From positions 1 to 59,832 of the forward strand of contig CAMWXE010000025.1 of NCBI GenBank assembly GCA_947178145.1: DNA of 59,832 nt, in the 5' to 3' direction. Made by a program: the position numbers and the translations under genes. How positions within the stretch are numbered: the stretch's first letter is position 1; the number at the start of each line of letters is the position of its first letter. Shown here in pieces: positions 33,364 through 42,747 of the stretch. This stretch comes from an uncultured Lachnospiraceae bacterium (GTDB taxonomy: Bacteria; Bacillota; Clostridia; Lachnospirales; Lachnospiraceae). Below the pieces are notes generated by a model. It worked only from the letters and a program-made list of their open reading frames with translations, did not search any database and was not told the DNA's origin.

Positions 33364-34193
33364 TGAAAAAAATTCAGAGAAAAGAAAAAAAATCGGCTAA
33401 ACTCAGGAAAAACTGGCGCGTGCTGCGGGAACTGTTTTATCTGCGTTTTCATGGTCTGGCTGTGTTCCGGCTGGACTTCTTCGCACCATTTTTTGTGGAC
33501 GGAAGTCTGTTTCTGATACAATTGCTGGCATTTGGGGTGGTATACTCCAATGTGGATACGATCGGAAGCTGGGGGAGGGGGGAAATGATTTTGTATATAG
33601 GAACATTCTCCCTGCTGAACGCAGTCAATATGACCGTGTATTTCTTTGGAATCAACACAATTCCGGGCAAAATCCGGTCAGGGGAATTGGATTTGTATCT
33701 GACAAAACCAGTCAGTCCGCTGTTCCGGCTGACTTTTGAAAACATCAGTCCGGGTTCTGTGCCGCTGATCCTGATGAGCGTGTGCATTGCCGCGTATGGA
33801 GTGTCTCGGCTGGAAACCAGACCAACATTTGCAAAACTGACAGCGTACCTCTTCTGGATTGTACTGATGGAGATTCTGTATTATGAAATGGAGGTCATTA
33901 TCCGCTCTGTTTCACTGTATATCGTGTCCATGGCGCGCATGGAGCAGATTGAGGAGGCAGGCATTGATCTGTGCATGAAACTGCCCGGAATTGCGTTCTA
34001 TGGTGTGTATAAAGTGATTTTTTATCTGGCACTGCCGTATGGAATCATGGCAACGCTGCCAGTACAGAGCATGATTGGCGAGATGACCTTGCGGACGGCA
34101 GTCTATGGAGTCTGCGTTGTCGTGCTGTTTTCGGTGGTTACGTGTGCAGTGTGGAAGCGCGGACTGGGGCACTATAACAGTGCAAGCTCATAA
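33360..34193 (+). CDS. ABC-2 family permease, subunit 2
   Basis: A 277-residue permease related to subunit 1, with a basic N-terminus of 30 residues, six hydrophobic segments and IPGKIRSGELDLYLTKPVSPLF, the second copy of the conserved cytoplasmic motif. It probably forms a heterodimer with subunit 1. ATG 33360 overlaps the previous stop. Confidence 0.85.
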   Translation: MMKKIQRKEKKSAKLRKNWRVLRELFYLRFHGLAVFRLDFFAPFFVDGSLFLIQLLAFGVVYSNVDTIGSWGRGEMILYIGTFSLLNAVNMTVYFFGINTIPGKIRSGELDLYLTKPVSPLFRLTFENISPGSVPLILMSVCIAAYGVSRLETRPTFAKLTAYLFWIVLMEILYYEMEVIIRSVSLYIVSMARMEQIEEAGIDLCMKLPGIAFYGVYKVIFYLALPYGIMATLPVQSMIGEMTLRTAVYGVCVVVLFSVVTCAVWKRGLGHYNSASS

Positions 34194-34233
34194 AAAATTA
34201 TTGTATCGGAAAAGCGATAAGGAAGGACAAAAA

Positions 34234-36141
34234 ATGAATATCAACAAACAAATAGAATTTGACAAAATAAAAGAGTTATGGAAAAATCTGGCAGTCACAG
34301 ACAAGGCCAGGGAAGTAATCGAAGCGACGGAATGTTATCTGTCAGAGAGTGAGTTGGGAAAACAGCTCAAGGACACAACAGACAGCAGAGACTTAATCGA
34401 GAAGTCAGGCACTCCGCCTTTACAGAATGTCGCGGAGGCAAAGGAAATCCTGACAATCGCGGAGAAAGGCGGCTGCCTGACACCGTACCAGCTCGAGCGC
34501 GTGGAAAAGGTTCTGGTCGCTGTCCGGCGCTTAAAGGATTATCTGGGCAGGGGAAAACAGTACAACAATCCGATCGCCTACTATGAAGAAAATCTGGACG
34601 CGTTGGAAATGCTCAGGGAGGAAATCAGCAGCCAGATTCGAAACGGCGCAGTCGACGATTATGCCTCCAAAGAGCTCAAGCAAATCAGAGGCGACATCGT
34701 ACGATGCCAGGAGCAGATGAAGCAAAAGGCAGAACAAATCATGCGTTCCAACAAGGAATGTATGGCGGACAGTTACTGCACCACGCGAAACGGCAGAATC
34801 TGCGTCCCTGTTAAAAAGGAATATAAGTTCAAGATAGCGGGAAGCGTGATTGACAAATCCGCCACGGGAAACACATTTTTCATTGAGCCCGTGAGCGTTG
34901 CCAAGTACTATGAGGAGCTGCAATTGCTCCAGATCAGCGAGGAAAACGAGGTATACCGCATCCTGTATACGCTGACAGCGATGGTCGCGGAGGCAGTCGC
35001 TGTGATGAATGAAAATATCCGCATGATAGAAAAGCTGGATTTTATCTTTTCAAAAGGAAAACTCAGCATTGACATGGACGCTGTGGAGCCATCAATCAAC
35101 ACGGAGCGCCGGATTGTTCTGACAGACGCAAGGCATCCGCTGATGGATAAAAAAGTAAATGTACCCCTGCAGTTTGAAATCGGAAAACAGGCAAGAGGAA
35201 TCATCATAACCGGCCCCAATACAGGCGGTAAAACAGTGGCGATCAAGACAGTCATGCTCTGCTGTATCATGGCGCAGTGCGGACTCCATGTCACCTGCAC
35301 AGCTGCCGACATCTGCATGAACAGCGGATATCTGTGCGATATCGGGGACGGGCAGGACATTGCAGAAAATCTCTCAACGTTCTCGGCACATATTAAAAAT
35401 GTTCTGAAAGTATTGGGCGAAGTGAACCAGAACAGCCTTGTGATCATGGACGAGATGGGTTCCGGCACAGATCCCGCAGAGGGCATGGGAATTGCAGTCG
35501 CAATACTGGAGGAGCTTCGGAAAAACGAATGCTTGTTCCTGGTCACGACACATTATCCCGAGGTAAAGGAGTACGCAGAGAGAACACAGGACGTCATCAA
35601 CGCACGAATGACCTTCGATAGAGAAACGCTGCAGCCGACTTATCAGATGGTAATCGGAGAAGCGGGGGAGAGCTGTGCCTTCTATATCGCAGATCGGCTC
35701 GGCATGCCAAACGAAATGCTCAAAACGGCAATTTGCGCCGCATACGGCGAGGCAGCAGTAAGCAGTTACAGGTTCCAGAAGGAAGATGCAGGCATCACAA
35801 AACAGAGTGTACGTAAGATTTCCAGGGTGAAAAAGACGAACCCTAAGAAAGACCTCAGCACAAAGTACAGGCTTGGGGACAGTGTGATGGTATATCCTGA
35901 CAAAAAAATCGGCATTGTGTGTGAGCCGGTCAATGAAAAAGGCGTTCTGCGGGTACAGCTTCCGGATAAAAAGCTCTGGATTAATCACAAGCGGGTCAAG
36001 CTGCATGTCGCGGCAGAACAATTGTACCCGGCGGACTATGATTTCTCGATTATTTTTGAGACAGCCGCAAACAGAAAGCTGAGACATGACATGGAGCGGA
36101 AATATACAGAAGATCAGATCAAAAAAACAAATTCCCTGTAA
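34234..36141 (+). CDS. MutS2-like ATPase lacking the Smr domain
   Basis: A 635-residue MutS-family ATPase. It has the MutS2 core: a coiled helical clamp, Walker A GPNTGGKTVA near residue 330, Walker B LVIMDEMGSGTDPAEG and TTHYPEVKEYA. True MutS2 is about 780 residues and ends in an Smr nuclease domain; here the C-terminus ends after a basic segment and a KOW-like part (YRLGDSVMVYPDKKIGIV). MutS2 proteins act on recombination intermediates or collided ribosomes. AAGGAAGG precedes ATG 34234. Confidence 0.85.
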   Translation: MNINKQIEFDKIKELWKNLAVTDKAREVIEATECYLSESELGKQLKDTTDSRDLIEKSGTPPLQNVAEAKEILTIAEKGGCLTPYQLERVEKVLVAVRRLKDYLGRGKQYNNPIAYYEENLDALEMLREEISSQIRNGAVDDYASKELKQIRGDIVRCQEQMKQKAEQIMRSNKECMADSYCTTRNGRICVPVKKEYKFKIAGSVIDKSATGNTFFIEPVSVAKYYEELQLLQISEENEVYRILYTLTAMVAEAVAVMNENIRMIEKLDFIFSKGKLSIDMDAVEPSINTERRIVLTDARHPLMDKKVNVPLQFEIGKQARGIIITGPNTGGKTVAIKTVMLCCIMAQCGLHVTCTAADICMNSGYLCDIGDGQDIAENLSTFSAHIKNVLKVLGEVNQNSLVIMDEMGSGTDPAEGMGIAVAILEELRKNECLFLVTTHYPEVKEYAERTQDVINARMTFDRETLQPTYQMVIGEAGESCAFYIADRLGMPNEMLKTAICAAYGEAAVSSYRFQKEDAGITKQSVRKISRVKKTNPKKDLSTKYRLGDSVMVYPDKKIGIVCEPVNEKGVLRVQLPDKKLWINHKRVKLHVAAEQLYPADYDFSIIFETAANRKLRHDMERKYTEDQIKKTNSL

Positions 36142-36285
36142 CGAATCCTTCCTGAAACGGATATATAGTTAACAAATACAGAAAACCTGCAACGCTCTAG
36201 CGTTCTGTTATCAAATGAAAGTACAGGATATGCTCATGAATATATGCGTCATTATTTATTTACACGCATTATAGAGGAGGTCCGC

Positions 36286-36771
36286 ATGGACGAATTATAC
36301 AGAGAATACTCGAAAATCGTATATCATTTCCTGCTTACGCTATGCCATGATGCGCAGCTGGCGGAGGAACTGACGCAGGAAACCTTTTTGCAGGCATTCC
36401 TGTCGCTGGAGCGTTTTGACAACAGCTGCAAGGTATCTGTCTGGCTGTGCCAGATTGCAAAGCACCTTTTTTACCAGCACCTCAGAAAGACCGGTCGCGA
36501 AGTACCGACAGAACAGGCTCAGATGCCAGAGGAGAAATCTGCGTGCAGTGTCGAGCAGGCAGCAATCGCAAAGCTTGAGCTCATGGACGTTCTCAAGGAT
36601 ATGCAGAGGCTGGCGCCGCAGACGCGGGAAGTGATCTATCTGCGCGTGATGGGGCAGCTCTCGTTCAGGGAAATCGGTGAAATCATGGGCAAGAGCGAAA
36701 ACTGGGCGAGAGTGACCTTTTACCGCGGGAAGGAACAAATACTTTTGAAAAGAAAGGAATGGGAGCGTTAA
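36286..36771 (+). CDS. ECF sigma factor
   Basis: A 161-residue ECF sigma factor with region 2 (HDAQLAEELTQETFLQAFLSLERFD) and region 4 (QTREVIYLRVMGQLSFREIGEIMGKSENWARVTFYR). AGAGGAGG precedes ATG 36286. It is followed at once by its probable anti-sigma factor. Confidence 0.9.
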   Translation: MDELYREYSKIVYHFLLTLCHDAQLAEELTQETFLQAFLSLERFDNSCKVSVWLCQIAKHLFYQHLRKTGREVPTEQAQMPEEKSACSVEQAAIAKLELMDVLKDMQRLAPQTREVIYLRVMGQLSFREIGEIMGKSENWARVTFYRGKEQILLKRKEWER

Positions 36772-37593
36772 ATGAAGGGAATCAACTGTAATATCATCAG
36801 AGACCTGTTACCGTCCTATGTGGACCATATCTGTTCCGAGGACAGCCGGCACTTGATTGAAGAACATATGAGTGACTGCGAACAGTGCCGCGCACAGTTG
36901 GAATTATTAAAAAACACAGAATTTACCGACGAACAGGGCGAACAGAGACGGATTTCTTACCTCAAAAAAGTAAAAAGGCATTATGAGAGAGGGATGATCA
37001 GTCTCGTCCTTTTGACGCTGATGGTCATGGGCGGATTTGGATATGTGGTGTACCACTATGAGCTGATCGGAAGTAAGTTCTTTTATATTATTTTCGCATT
37101 CGTGCTTATTGCCGCATATTGTCTGGTACCATACAGCACGCTGTCAGATAAGCGCTCGAAGTTTTCAGGGATTCTTATCGCCGGCAGCATTCTGGTGAGT
37201 ATCGCAATGTTAATTTATTATGCGGTGTTCGTTTTCCGTTGGAACACGCCGATTGAGACAATGGAAACCGGACCGTTTGGCATACCGCTGAATGAAACCG
37301 GGCCTTATCTGGAAAAAAGGCTTATTGTTATGGCCGTCGTACAGCTTACTGTGTTTATCCTGTCAAATATACTGACTTTCCGCGGATATCGAGTTCATAA
37401 AAGTATCTATGGACTGACACTCACCGGCGTATGGCTGGCAGCAGGATATATTGGTACCATGCACAATATGTCGACAGCAGCAGGATTATACAGGCTTTTG
37501 GCAATGATGACCGTGTGTCTGATACTGGAAGGGATTGTGTTCTCTGTGGCAGCTTATGTCTTTGCGAAAAAAGTGTTGAATGATATTTCTTAA
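36772..37593 (+). CDS. Anti-sigma factor with zinc finger and membrane domain
   Basis: A 273-residue protein whose first 45 residues hold the zf-HC2 pattern: CNIIRDLLPSYVDHICSEDS then HMSDCEQC (H-x3-C-x2-C). Seven or so hydrophobic segments follow. Such proteins hold the partner sigma factor at the membrane until a signal releases it. It starts directly after the sigma stop. Confidence 0.85.
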   Translation: MKGINCNIIRDLLPSYVDHICSEDSRHLIEEHMSDCEQCRAQLELLKNTEFTDEQGEQRRISYLKKVKRHYERGMISLVLLTLMVMGGFGYVVYHYELIGSKFFYIIFAFVLIAAYCLVPYSTLSDKRSKFSGILIAGSILVSIAMLIYYAVFVFRWNTPIETMETGPFGIPLNETGPYLEKRLIVMAVVQLTVFILSNILTFRGYRVHKSIYGLTLTGVWLAAGYIGTMHNMSTAAGLYRLLAMMTVCLILEGIVFSVAAYVFAKKVLNDIS

Positions 37594-37624
37594 ATACGCT
37601 CTAGTATGGAAGTGTACCTGTGCC

Positions 37625-38188
37625 TCATTTTTCCATTGGAATACAACACTCTGTCCATTCCGAAATACGTTCCATGTGCTGCAGCCACTCCAGCTGGAAC
37701 CCAGTGGAAGAATAACCGCGGCCGTAGAAGAAGTACTCCTGGGGAAACACGTCTTCACCAATCCAGCGCAGCTTCTCACCTGGTATGGTGTAATCGAAAC
37801 TCCAGTTTTGCCAGAAGCCCAGCACGGAATCACCGAACTGGTTGTCGTAGTCGGGCCGGACCAGGAATGGACCCTCCGCAGCCCGCGCTTCAGGCGGGAG
37901 CGCAATAAAGATGGGGTTCTCCCCGCCCAGACCAGCACGGTAACCCATCAGCCACATCGACAGATTCATCAAATCGTAAAACCTTCCAGGCTGAGGCCAG
38001 CGCACAAGAGTCCACTTCGTCTCCTCCGGCAAAGTGGCAATCTGAAAAGAAAATGGAATTCTGTCCTCTGCGGCACAGAGTCCGGGATACTCCTTCAAAA
38101 GCTGAACCGCCTGCTCTACAGGGCAGTTGATGATGGAAAAGCAGGTGTAACCTGTCATGTCAAAAGGATAATTTGGCTGTTTGCTCAT
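37625..38188 (-). CDS. Hypothetical protein of unknown function
   Basis: A 187-residue soluble protein rich in aromatic residues (YPFDMTGY, GFWQNWSFDY, RWIGEDVFPQEYFFYGRGY). I do not recognise a family. The reading is supported by AAAGGAG ahead of its ATG and a promoter at 38246-38274. It is convergent with the anti-sigma gene and divergent from the SEC-C gene. Confidence 0.7.
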   Translation of the reverse strand: MSKQPNYPFDMTGYTCFSIINCPVEQAVQLLKEYPGLCAAEDRIPFSFQIATLPEETKWTLVRWPQPGRFYDLMNLSMWLMGYRAGLGGENPIFIALPPEARAAEGPFLVRPDYDNQFGDSVLGFWQNWSFDYTIPGEKLRWIGEDVFPQEYFFYGRGYSSTGFQLEWLQHMERISEWTECCIPMEK

Positions 38189-38245
38189 AGTAGTTCACTC
38201 CTTTAATGTATTTTTTCAAATCGAGCTTGCGATTTATTGCTTTTC

Positions 38246-38274
38246 ATTTTACCACAGGTATTGGACAGCTTCAA
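38246..38274 (-). promoter_or_regulatory. Minus-strand promoter for the hypothetical gene
   Basis: On the minus strand TTGAAG (38274-38269), 17 bases, TAAAAT (38251-38246). Confidence 0.6.
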
Positions 38275-38351
38275 GGACCATTGGCCATTTATCTTTAGGA
38301 AACAGTAACAATAAATTTAAGTGTCAACGCTGGAGTAGTTAGACATTCCCT

Positions 38352-38380
38352 TTGACTTTCCGCGAAGTTTAGTATATACT
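38352..38380 (+). promoter_or_regulatory. Plus-strand promoter for the SEC-C gene
   Basis: TTGACT (38352-38357), 17 bases, TATACT (38375-38380). The leader would be about 95 bases. Confidence 0.65.
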
Positions 38381-38485
38381 GATACTGTCTGTACAGAGCG
38401 ATATGGACAACATTGATTGCGAATTCTACACCGCGGAATGTTTCCAGGCGGTACGAAAATATGTGATAAAGACGAAAGGATGTTA

Positions 38486-39010
38486 ATGATCATGGCAGAA
38501 GAAAAGACATTATTAGACCAGTGGAGAGGGATGGCTTACAACGAGAAGACCGATAAGAACACACTGCAGCAGCTCTGGATTGAATACTTCCAGAGGGAGA
38601 AAGAGATTTATCAGCAGCTCTTGACAAATCCTGACGAGGAAGTGAGGGGAACGGTAAAAGGACTGGCGGAAAAGTATGATGTGGACATCATGACAATGAC
38701 AGGATTCCTTGATGGTATCAACGAAAGCTTAAAGGTGGCCAATCCGATTGAGGAGATGAACGAGGACACAGAGGTAAACCTTGGATTCGACAAGGAGCTT
38801 CTCTACAAAAATATGGTGGCGGCAGAAGCTGACTGGCTGTACAATCTCGAGGAGTGGGATGATATTTTTGACGAAGCCAAGCAGAAAGCACTTTATAAAG
38901 AGCAGAAATCCTCGACGACAGTCGTAAAGGAGACTAAGATTTACCCGAACGATCCCTGTCCATGCGGAAGCGGCAAGAAGTATAAAAAATGTTGTGGAAA
39001 AAATAATTAA
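38486..39010 (+). CDS. SEC-C metal-binding domain protein
   Basis: A 174-residue acidic, helical protein ending in [17 protein letters not shown], the SEC-C zinc motif also found at the end of SecA. The function of the N-terminal part is unknown. In-frame ATGs lie at 38480, 38486 and 38492; 38486 is preferred from AAAGGA at 38475-38480, and 38492 is also possible. Confidence 0.8.
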   Translation: MIMAEEKTLLDQWRGMAYNEKTDKNTLQQLWIEYFQREKEIYQQLLTNPDEEVRGTVKGLAEKYDVDIMTMTGFLDGINESLKVANPIEEMNEDTEVNLGFDKELLYKNMVAAEADWLYNLEEWDDIFDEAKQKALYKEQKSSTTVVKETKIYPNDPCPCGSGKKYKKCCGKNN

Positions 39011-39034
39011 TTTTGCATTTCTAAAAATTTACTC

Positions 39035-39063
39035 TTTACAATCCGCAAATTTAGGGATAATAT
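39035..39063 (+). promoter_or_regulatory. Promoter of the thrS T-box transcript
   Basis: TTTACA (39035-39040), 17 bases, TAATAT (39058-39063). Confidence 0.6.
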
Positions 39064-39071
39064 AATTGGTA

Positions 39072-39399
39072 AGTGACAGAAAAAGAAAGTAAACGATAAA
39101 GATAGAAAATATAGCAACACGTTGATGAGACGAGTAAGATATTGCAATGCACCAGAGAGAAGCGCCGTCTGTGCTGGAAGCGCTTTTGCAGGAGATATCC
39201 GAAGACTACCTCAGAGTGGCCCCAATCCGGTCCGGTGATTCCGTTATAATCAATGAGCGGTCTGTTCAGAGACTGTAATAAGCAGCATAGACAGATAAGA
39301 AGTCGGAGCATGTTTTTTCGTTTTTGCGCAGGCAAGCAGGGTGGAACCGCGTTGATACGTCCCATGCATTACTGGAATAGTAGTGTGTGGGATTTTTTT
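39072..39399 (+). promoter_or_regulatory. T-box riboswitch ahead of thrS
   Basis: The T-box sequence AGGGTGGAACCGCG lies at 39338-39351. The terminator TCCCATGC (39360-39367) pairs with GTGTGGGA (39385-39392), followed by T. Uncharged tRNA-Thr would stabilise the antiterminator and allow readthrough. A Thr codon ACT followed by A occurs near 39216, but I cannot place the specifier loop firmly. The 575 bases from 39011 to 39585 hold only this element and its promoter. Confidence 0.9.
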
Positions 39400-39585
39400 G
39401 TACGAAGATACTACCCCGGAGGAGACAGGCACGGTTGATTTGTATAGCGGGCTGTGTCTTGACCTGTGCAATTGGAGACAATGCCAAGCAGGATTTTATA
39501 TGGATTGAACCGTGTAACTGTGAGTATACGGAACCGTTACGGATTCGTTTCTAAAATAACAATAATAGCAAAAAGGAGAAATATT

Positions 39586-39786
39586 ATGATGGAAGAAATC
39601 AAAACAAATTACAAAGCGTATCTGTTGCCGGTGTTATGCCTTGCGGTGGGAATCCTGATTGGTTTTCTGCTGTCGCCTGTAAAAAGCGGCAAAATATGTC
39701 TGCTCAGCCACAACACAATCGGGTCCAAGAACGGATGTGGCAACACGGCAGATGATATGATGGTAGCCGCGCGCAAGGAAAAATAG
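39586..39786 (+). CDS. Small single-pass membrane protein in the thrS leader operon
   Basis: A 66-residue protein with one membrane segment (YLLPVLCLAVGILIGFLLSPV) and a short tail containing two Cys. AAAAGGAGAA precedes ATG 39586. It sits between the T-box terminator and thrS with no promoter seen, so it should share threonine control. The function is unknown. Confidence 0.65.
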   Translation: MMEEIKTNYKAYLLPVLCLAVGILIGFLLSPVKSGKICLLSHNTIGSKNGCGNTADDMMVAARKEK

Positions 39787-39846
39787 GCATGGTTCACAGG
39801 GTAGTTGTATACAAAGACTTGGAAAATAGAAAAAGGAGAGACAAAA

Positions 39847-41811
39847 ATGAAGATTACATTAAAGGACGGCTCTGTAAAGGAGTACAGTGAGGCAAAATCA
39901 ATCATTGATATCGCAAAGGATATCAGCGAAGGACTTGCGCGCGCGGCGTGTGCAGGCGAGATTGACGGGGAGATGGCAGACTTGAGGACTGTGATTGACA
40001 AAGACTGCGAGCTCAACATTATCACAGCGACAGATCCGAAAGCGCTCTTTGTGATCAGGCATACGGCATCCCATGTGCTTGCGGAAGCAGTAAAGCGCCT
40101 GTTCCCAAACGCAAAGGTGACAATCGGACCTGCGATCGACGACGGCTTTTACTACGATTTTGACGCAGAGCCGTTCTCAAGAGAAGATTTGGACAATATT
40201 GAAGCAGAGATGAAAAAGATCATCAAGGAAGGCCATGAGATTACGCGTTTTGCTCTCCCGCGGGCGGAGGCGATCCGGTTTATGGCGGAGAAAGGCGAGC
40301 CGTTTAAGGTGGAGCTGATACAGGATCTGCCAGAAGATGCCGAGATCAGCTTTTATGACCAGGGCGGTTTTGTGGATCTGTGTGCAGGCCCGCACCTGAT
40401 GAGTACAAAGGGTGTCAAGGCGTTTAAACTGACTTCTTCTTCCATGGCATACTGGAGAGGCGATTCCAATAAGGCGCGCCTGCAGCGCATCTATGGTACG
40501 GCCTACAATAAAAAAGAAGAGCTTGCAGCGCACTTAGAGCGCATGGAGGATGCAAAGCGCCGCGACCACAACAAGCTTGGGCGCGAGATGGATCTGTTTA
40601 CGACGGTAGATGTGATCGGGCAGGGACTGCCTTTATTTACACCAAAAGGAACGAAAATGATCATGAAGCTCCAGAGATGGATTGAGGATCTAGAGGACAA
40701 TGAGTGGGGATATATGCGGACGAGGACACCGCTGATGGCAAAGTCCGATCTCTATAAGATTTCGGGACACTGGGATCATTACAAGGAAGGTATGTTTGTA
40801 TTTGGGGATGAGGAGAAGGACAAGGAAGTATTTGCGCTTCGGCCAATGACCTGTCCGTTCCAGTACTATGTATATAAGAATACGCAGAAATCCTACCGTG
40901 ACCTTCCGTGCAGATACAGCGAGACTTCCACGCTCTTCAGAAATGAGGACTCCGGAGAGATGCACGGACTGACCAGGGTGCGCCAGTTTACAATCTCAGA
41001 GGGACATCTGATCGTCAGACCAGACCAGATGGTGGAGGAGTTCAAGGGCTGTCTCGCACTGGCGAAATATTGTCTTGAGACGCTCGGCGTAAACGGAGAC
41101 GTGACGTATCATTTGTCCAAGTGGGACCCTGAAAACAAAGAGAAGTACATCGGTGAGCCAAAGGTGTGGAACGAGACCGAGCAGCATATCAGGGAGATAT
41201 TGACAGAGCTGGAGATTCCGTTTGTGGAGGATGTCGGCGAGGCGGCGTTCTATGGACCGAAGGTAGATATCAATGCAAAGAATGTCTACGGCAAGGAAGA
41301 CACGATGATTACCATCCAGTGGGATGCGCTGCTTGCCGAGCAGTTTGACATGTACTATATTGACCAGAATGGCGAAAAAGTCCGTCCTTACATCATTCAC
41401 AGGACTTCCATGGGATGCTATGAGCGCACGCTTGCATGGCTGATTGAAAAATATGCCGGGAAGTTTCCGACATGGCTCTGCGCAGAGCAGGTGCGTGTGC
41501 TTCCGATTTCCGACAAATATGAAGATTATGCGCAGAGTGTGTGCAAGGAACTGAAAAAAGCCGGCATTGACGCCACGGTTGACAGCCGTTCGGAAAAAAT
41601 TGGCTTTAAGATTCGCGAGGCAAGACTGGATAAACTTCCGTATATGCTCGTTGTGGGGCAGCAGGAGGAAGCAGACCGCACGGTATCGGTCAGAAGCCGT
41701 TTTGCAGGCGACGAAGGTGCGAAATCGCTGGAAAGCTTTATTACAGATATCACAGAGGAGATTCGAAACAAGACAATCCGCGAGGAACTTCCGGCAGAGG
41801 AAAACAAATAA
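39847..41811 (+). CDS. thrS: Threonyl-tRNA synthetase
   Basis: A 654-residue class II synthetase that charges tRNA-Thr. It has the TGS domain (residues 1-62), the editing domain with HTASHVLAEAVK, and the catalytic core with RPMTCPFQ, RVRQFTISEGH and HRTSMGCYERTLAWLIE. The anticodon-binding domain is at the end. GGAGAG precedes ATG 39847. Expression is probably governed by the upstream T-box. Confidence 0.98.
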   Translation: MKITLKDGSVKEYSEAKSIIDIAKDISEGLARAACAGEIDGEMADLRTVIDKDCELNIITATDPKALFVIRHTASHVLAEAVKRLFPNAKVTIGPAIDDGFYYDFDAEPFSREDLDNIEAEMKKIIKEGHEITRFALPRAEAIRFMAEKGEPFKVELIQDLPEDAEISFYDQGGFVDLCAGPHLMSTKGVKAFKLTSSSMAYWRGDSNKARLQRIYGTAYNKKEELAAHLERMEDAKRRDHNKLGREMDLFTTVDVIGQGLPLFTPKGTKMIMKLQRWIEDLEDNEWGYMRTRTPLMAKSDLYKISGHWDHYKEGMFVFGDEEKDKEVFALRPMTCPFQYYVYKNTQKSYRDLPCRYSETSTLFRNEDSGEMHGLTRVRQFTISEGHLIVRPDQMVEEFKGCLALAKYCLETLGVNGDVTYHLSKWDPENKEKYIGEPKVWNETEQHIREILTELEIPFVEDVGEAAFYGPKVDINAKNVYGKEDTMITIQWDALLAEQFDMYYIDQNGEKVRPYIIHRTSMGCYERTLAWLIEKYAGKFPTWLCAEQVRVLPISDKYEDYAQSVCKELKKAGIDATVDSRSEKIGFKIREARLDKLPYMLVVGQQEEADRTVSVRSRFAGDEGAKSLESFITDITEEIRNKTIREELPAEENK

Positions 41812-41825
41812 ATGGAGGTCATCCT

Positions 41826-41994
41826 GTGGAACAGAAATTATCCAGAGAAGAACTTGTTGATTTGGTGGAAACAATTATGAGCGTTCACGATAAAAAGACG
41901 GGGGGACTATTACCCGGAATTAGTCGGTTTGCCGGATGAGCCAACTGTTGATGAAATTGTTGACCTGGCAATGAAAGGTGTTTCTCCGAAATAA
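41826..41994 (+). pseudogene. Frameshifted small gene, possibly bacteriocin-immunity-like
   Basis: GTG 41826 has GGAGG at 41814-41818. The frame reads EQKLSREELVDLVETIM, then stops at 41937-41939. After a run of six G (41900-41905), a neighbouring frame continues YYPELVGLPDEPTVDEI and ends at TAA 41992-41994. Dropping one G gives one 55-residue protein. The LSREELVDLVETIM start recalls E9-type colicin immunity proteins, a weak resemblance. It may be a broken gene, a phase-variable tract or a sequencing error. Confidence 0.5.
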
Positions 41995-42105
41995 AGTAAA
42001 TAATGAAAATAAGAATAACACAGGTTGATGTCAGGCATACTAAGGATGAGTTTATTTTATAAGAAACTCAATACTGCTGTGAAAATATGTGATATAAAAA
42101 CAGTG

Positions 42106-42139
42106 TCAGCCTTGTCGAAGATGAGATCGGCAGGGCTGA
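42106..42139 (+). other. Hairpin upstream of the DUF1540 gene
   Basis: TCAGCCTTG (42106-42114) pairs with CAGGGCTGA (42131-42139), with one wobble. The T tail is weak, so termination is uncertain. Confidence 0.4.
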
Positions 42140-42166
42140 TGCGAAATTTTGAATGGAGGTATGACT

Positions 42167-42481
42167 ATGTCTGAATTAACCTGTGGAGTATGCAATTGTA
42201 CCTATAACAAAGACCACTGCTGCTGCAAGGGCGATATCATGGTGGGAGGAAAGCATTCCTGCGACTGCGATGATACCTGTTGTGAGAGCTTTCACAAGAG
42301 AAGCGGCGACAGCTTTACGAGCGCAGTATCACACCCGAGCCAGCATATCAGCATCGACTGCGAGGCGGTGAAGTGTGTATATAATACAAACTACCGCTGC
42401 AATGCAGATCATGTCGACATCAAAGGAAATCATGCAGGCACAAGCGGTGAGACGCTCTGTGCGACTTTCCGTGAGAAATAA
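42167..42481 (+). CDS. DUF1540 domain protein, cysteine-rich
   Basis: A 104-residue protein with two DUF1540-like Cys clusters: CGVCNCTYNKDHCCCKGDIMVGG and CEAVKCVYNTNYRCNADHVDI. Most likely a small metal-binding protein; the role is unknown. ATG 42167 is chosen because GGAGG (42155-42159) is 7 bases ahead, while ATG 42161 is too close. Confidence 0.85.
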   Translation: MSELTCGVCNCTYNKDHCCCKGDIMVGGKHSCDCDDTCCESFHKRSGDSFTSAVSHPSQHISIDCEAVKCVYNTNYRCNADHVDIKGNHAGTSGETLCATFREK

Positions 42482-42505
42482 TCTGAAAAAATATTCATAA
42501 AATGG

Positions 42506-42534
42506 TTGACAGGAGATGAATACTGTGATAAAGT
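42506..42534 (+). promoter_or_regulatory. Promoter of the infC operon
   Basis: TTGACA (42506-42511), 17 bases, TAAAGT (42529-42534), giving a leader of about 205 bases. Confidence 0.65.
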
Positions 42535-42540
42535 ATTGAT

Positions 42541-42709
42541 GTTTGAGGCAACTCAGACCAATACAGGAAAGCAGAGTATCCACTCTCACCCTATGGCAAT
42601 TGGGCTTATAGGTGTTAATTATTTGATTTTATTCTATAGTGTATTTATAGTGCATATATTGAATAAAAATGCGAAATGAAGTGGATAATCCTGCGGTTAT
42701 CCACTTTTT
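42541..42709 (+). promoter_or_regulatory. infC-rpmI-rplT leader with attenuator
   Basis: The leader ends in a strong terminator: AAGTGGATAA (42679-42688) pairs with TTATCCACTT (42697-42706), followed by T. It lies 40 bases before infC. Many Firmicutes repress this operon through L20 binding to such a leader; by position this should be equivalent, though I did not match the L20 consensus. Confidence 0.7.
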
Positions 42710-42747
42710 ATATTTTCTTATGATTTAATTTATGGAGGTGTAAGGTT

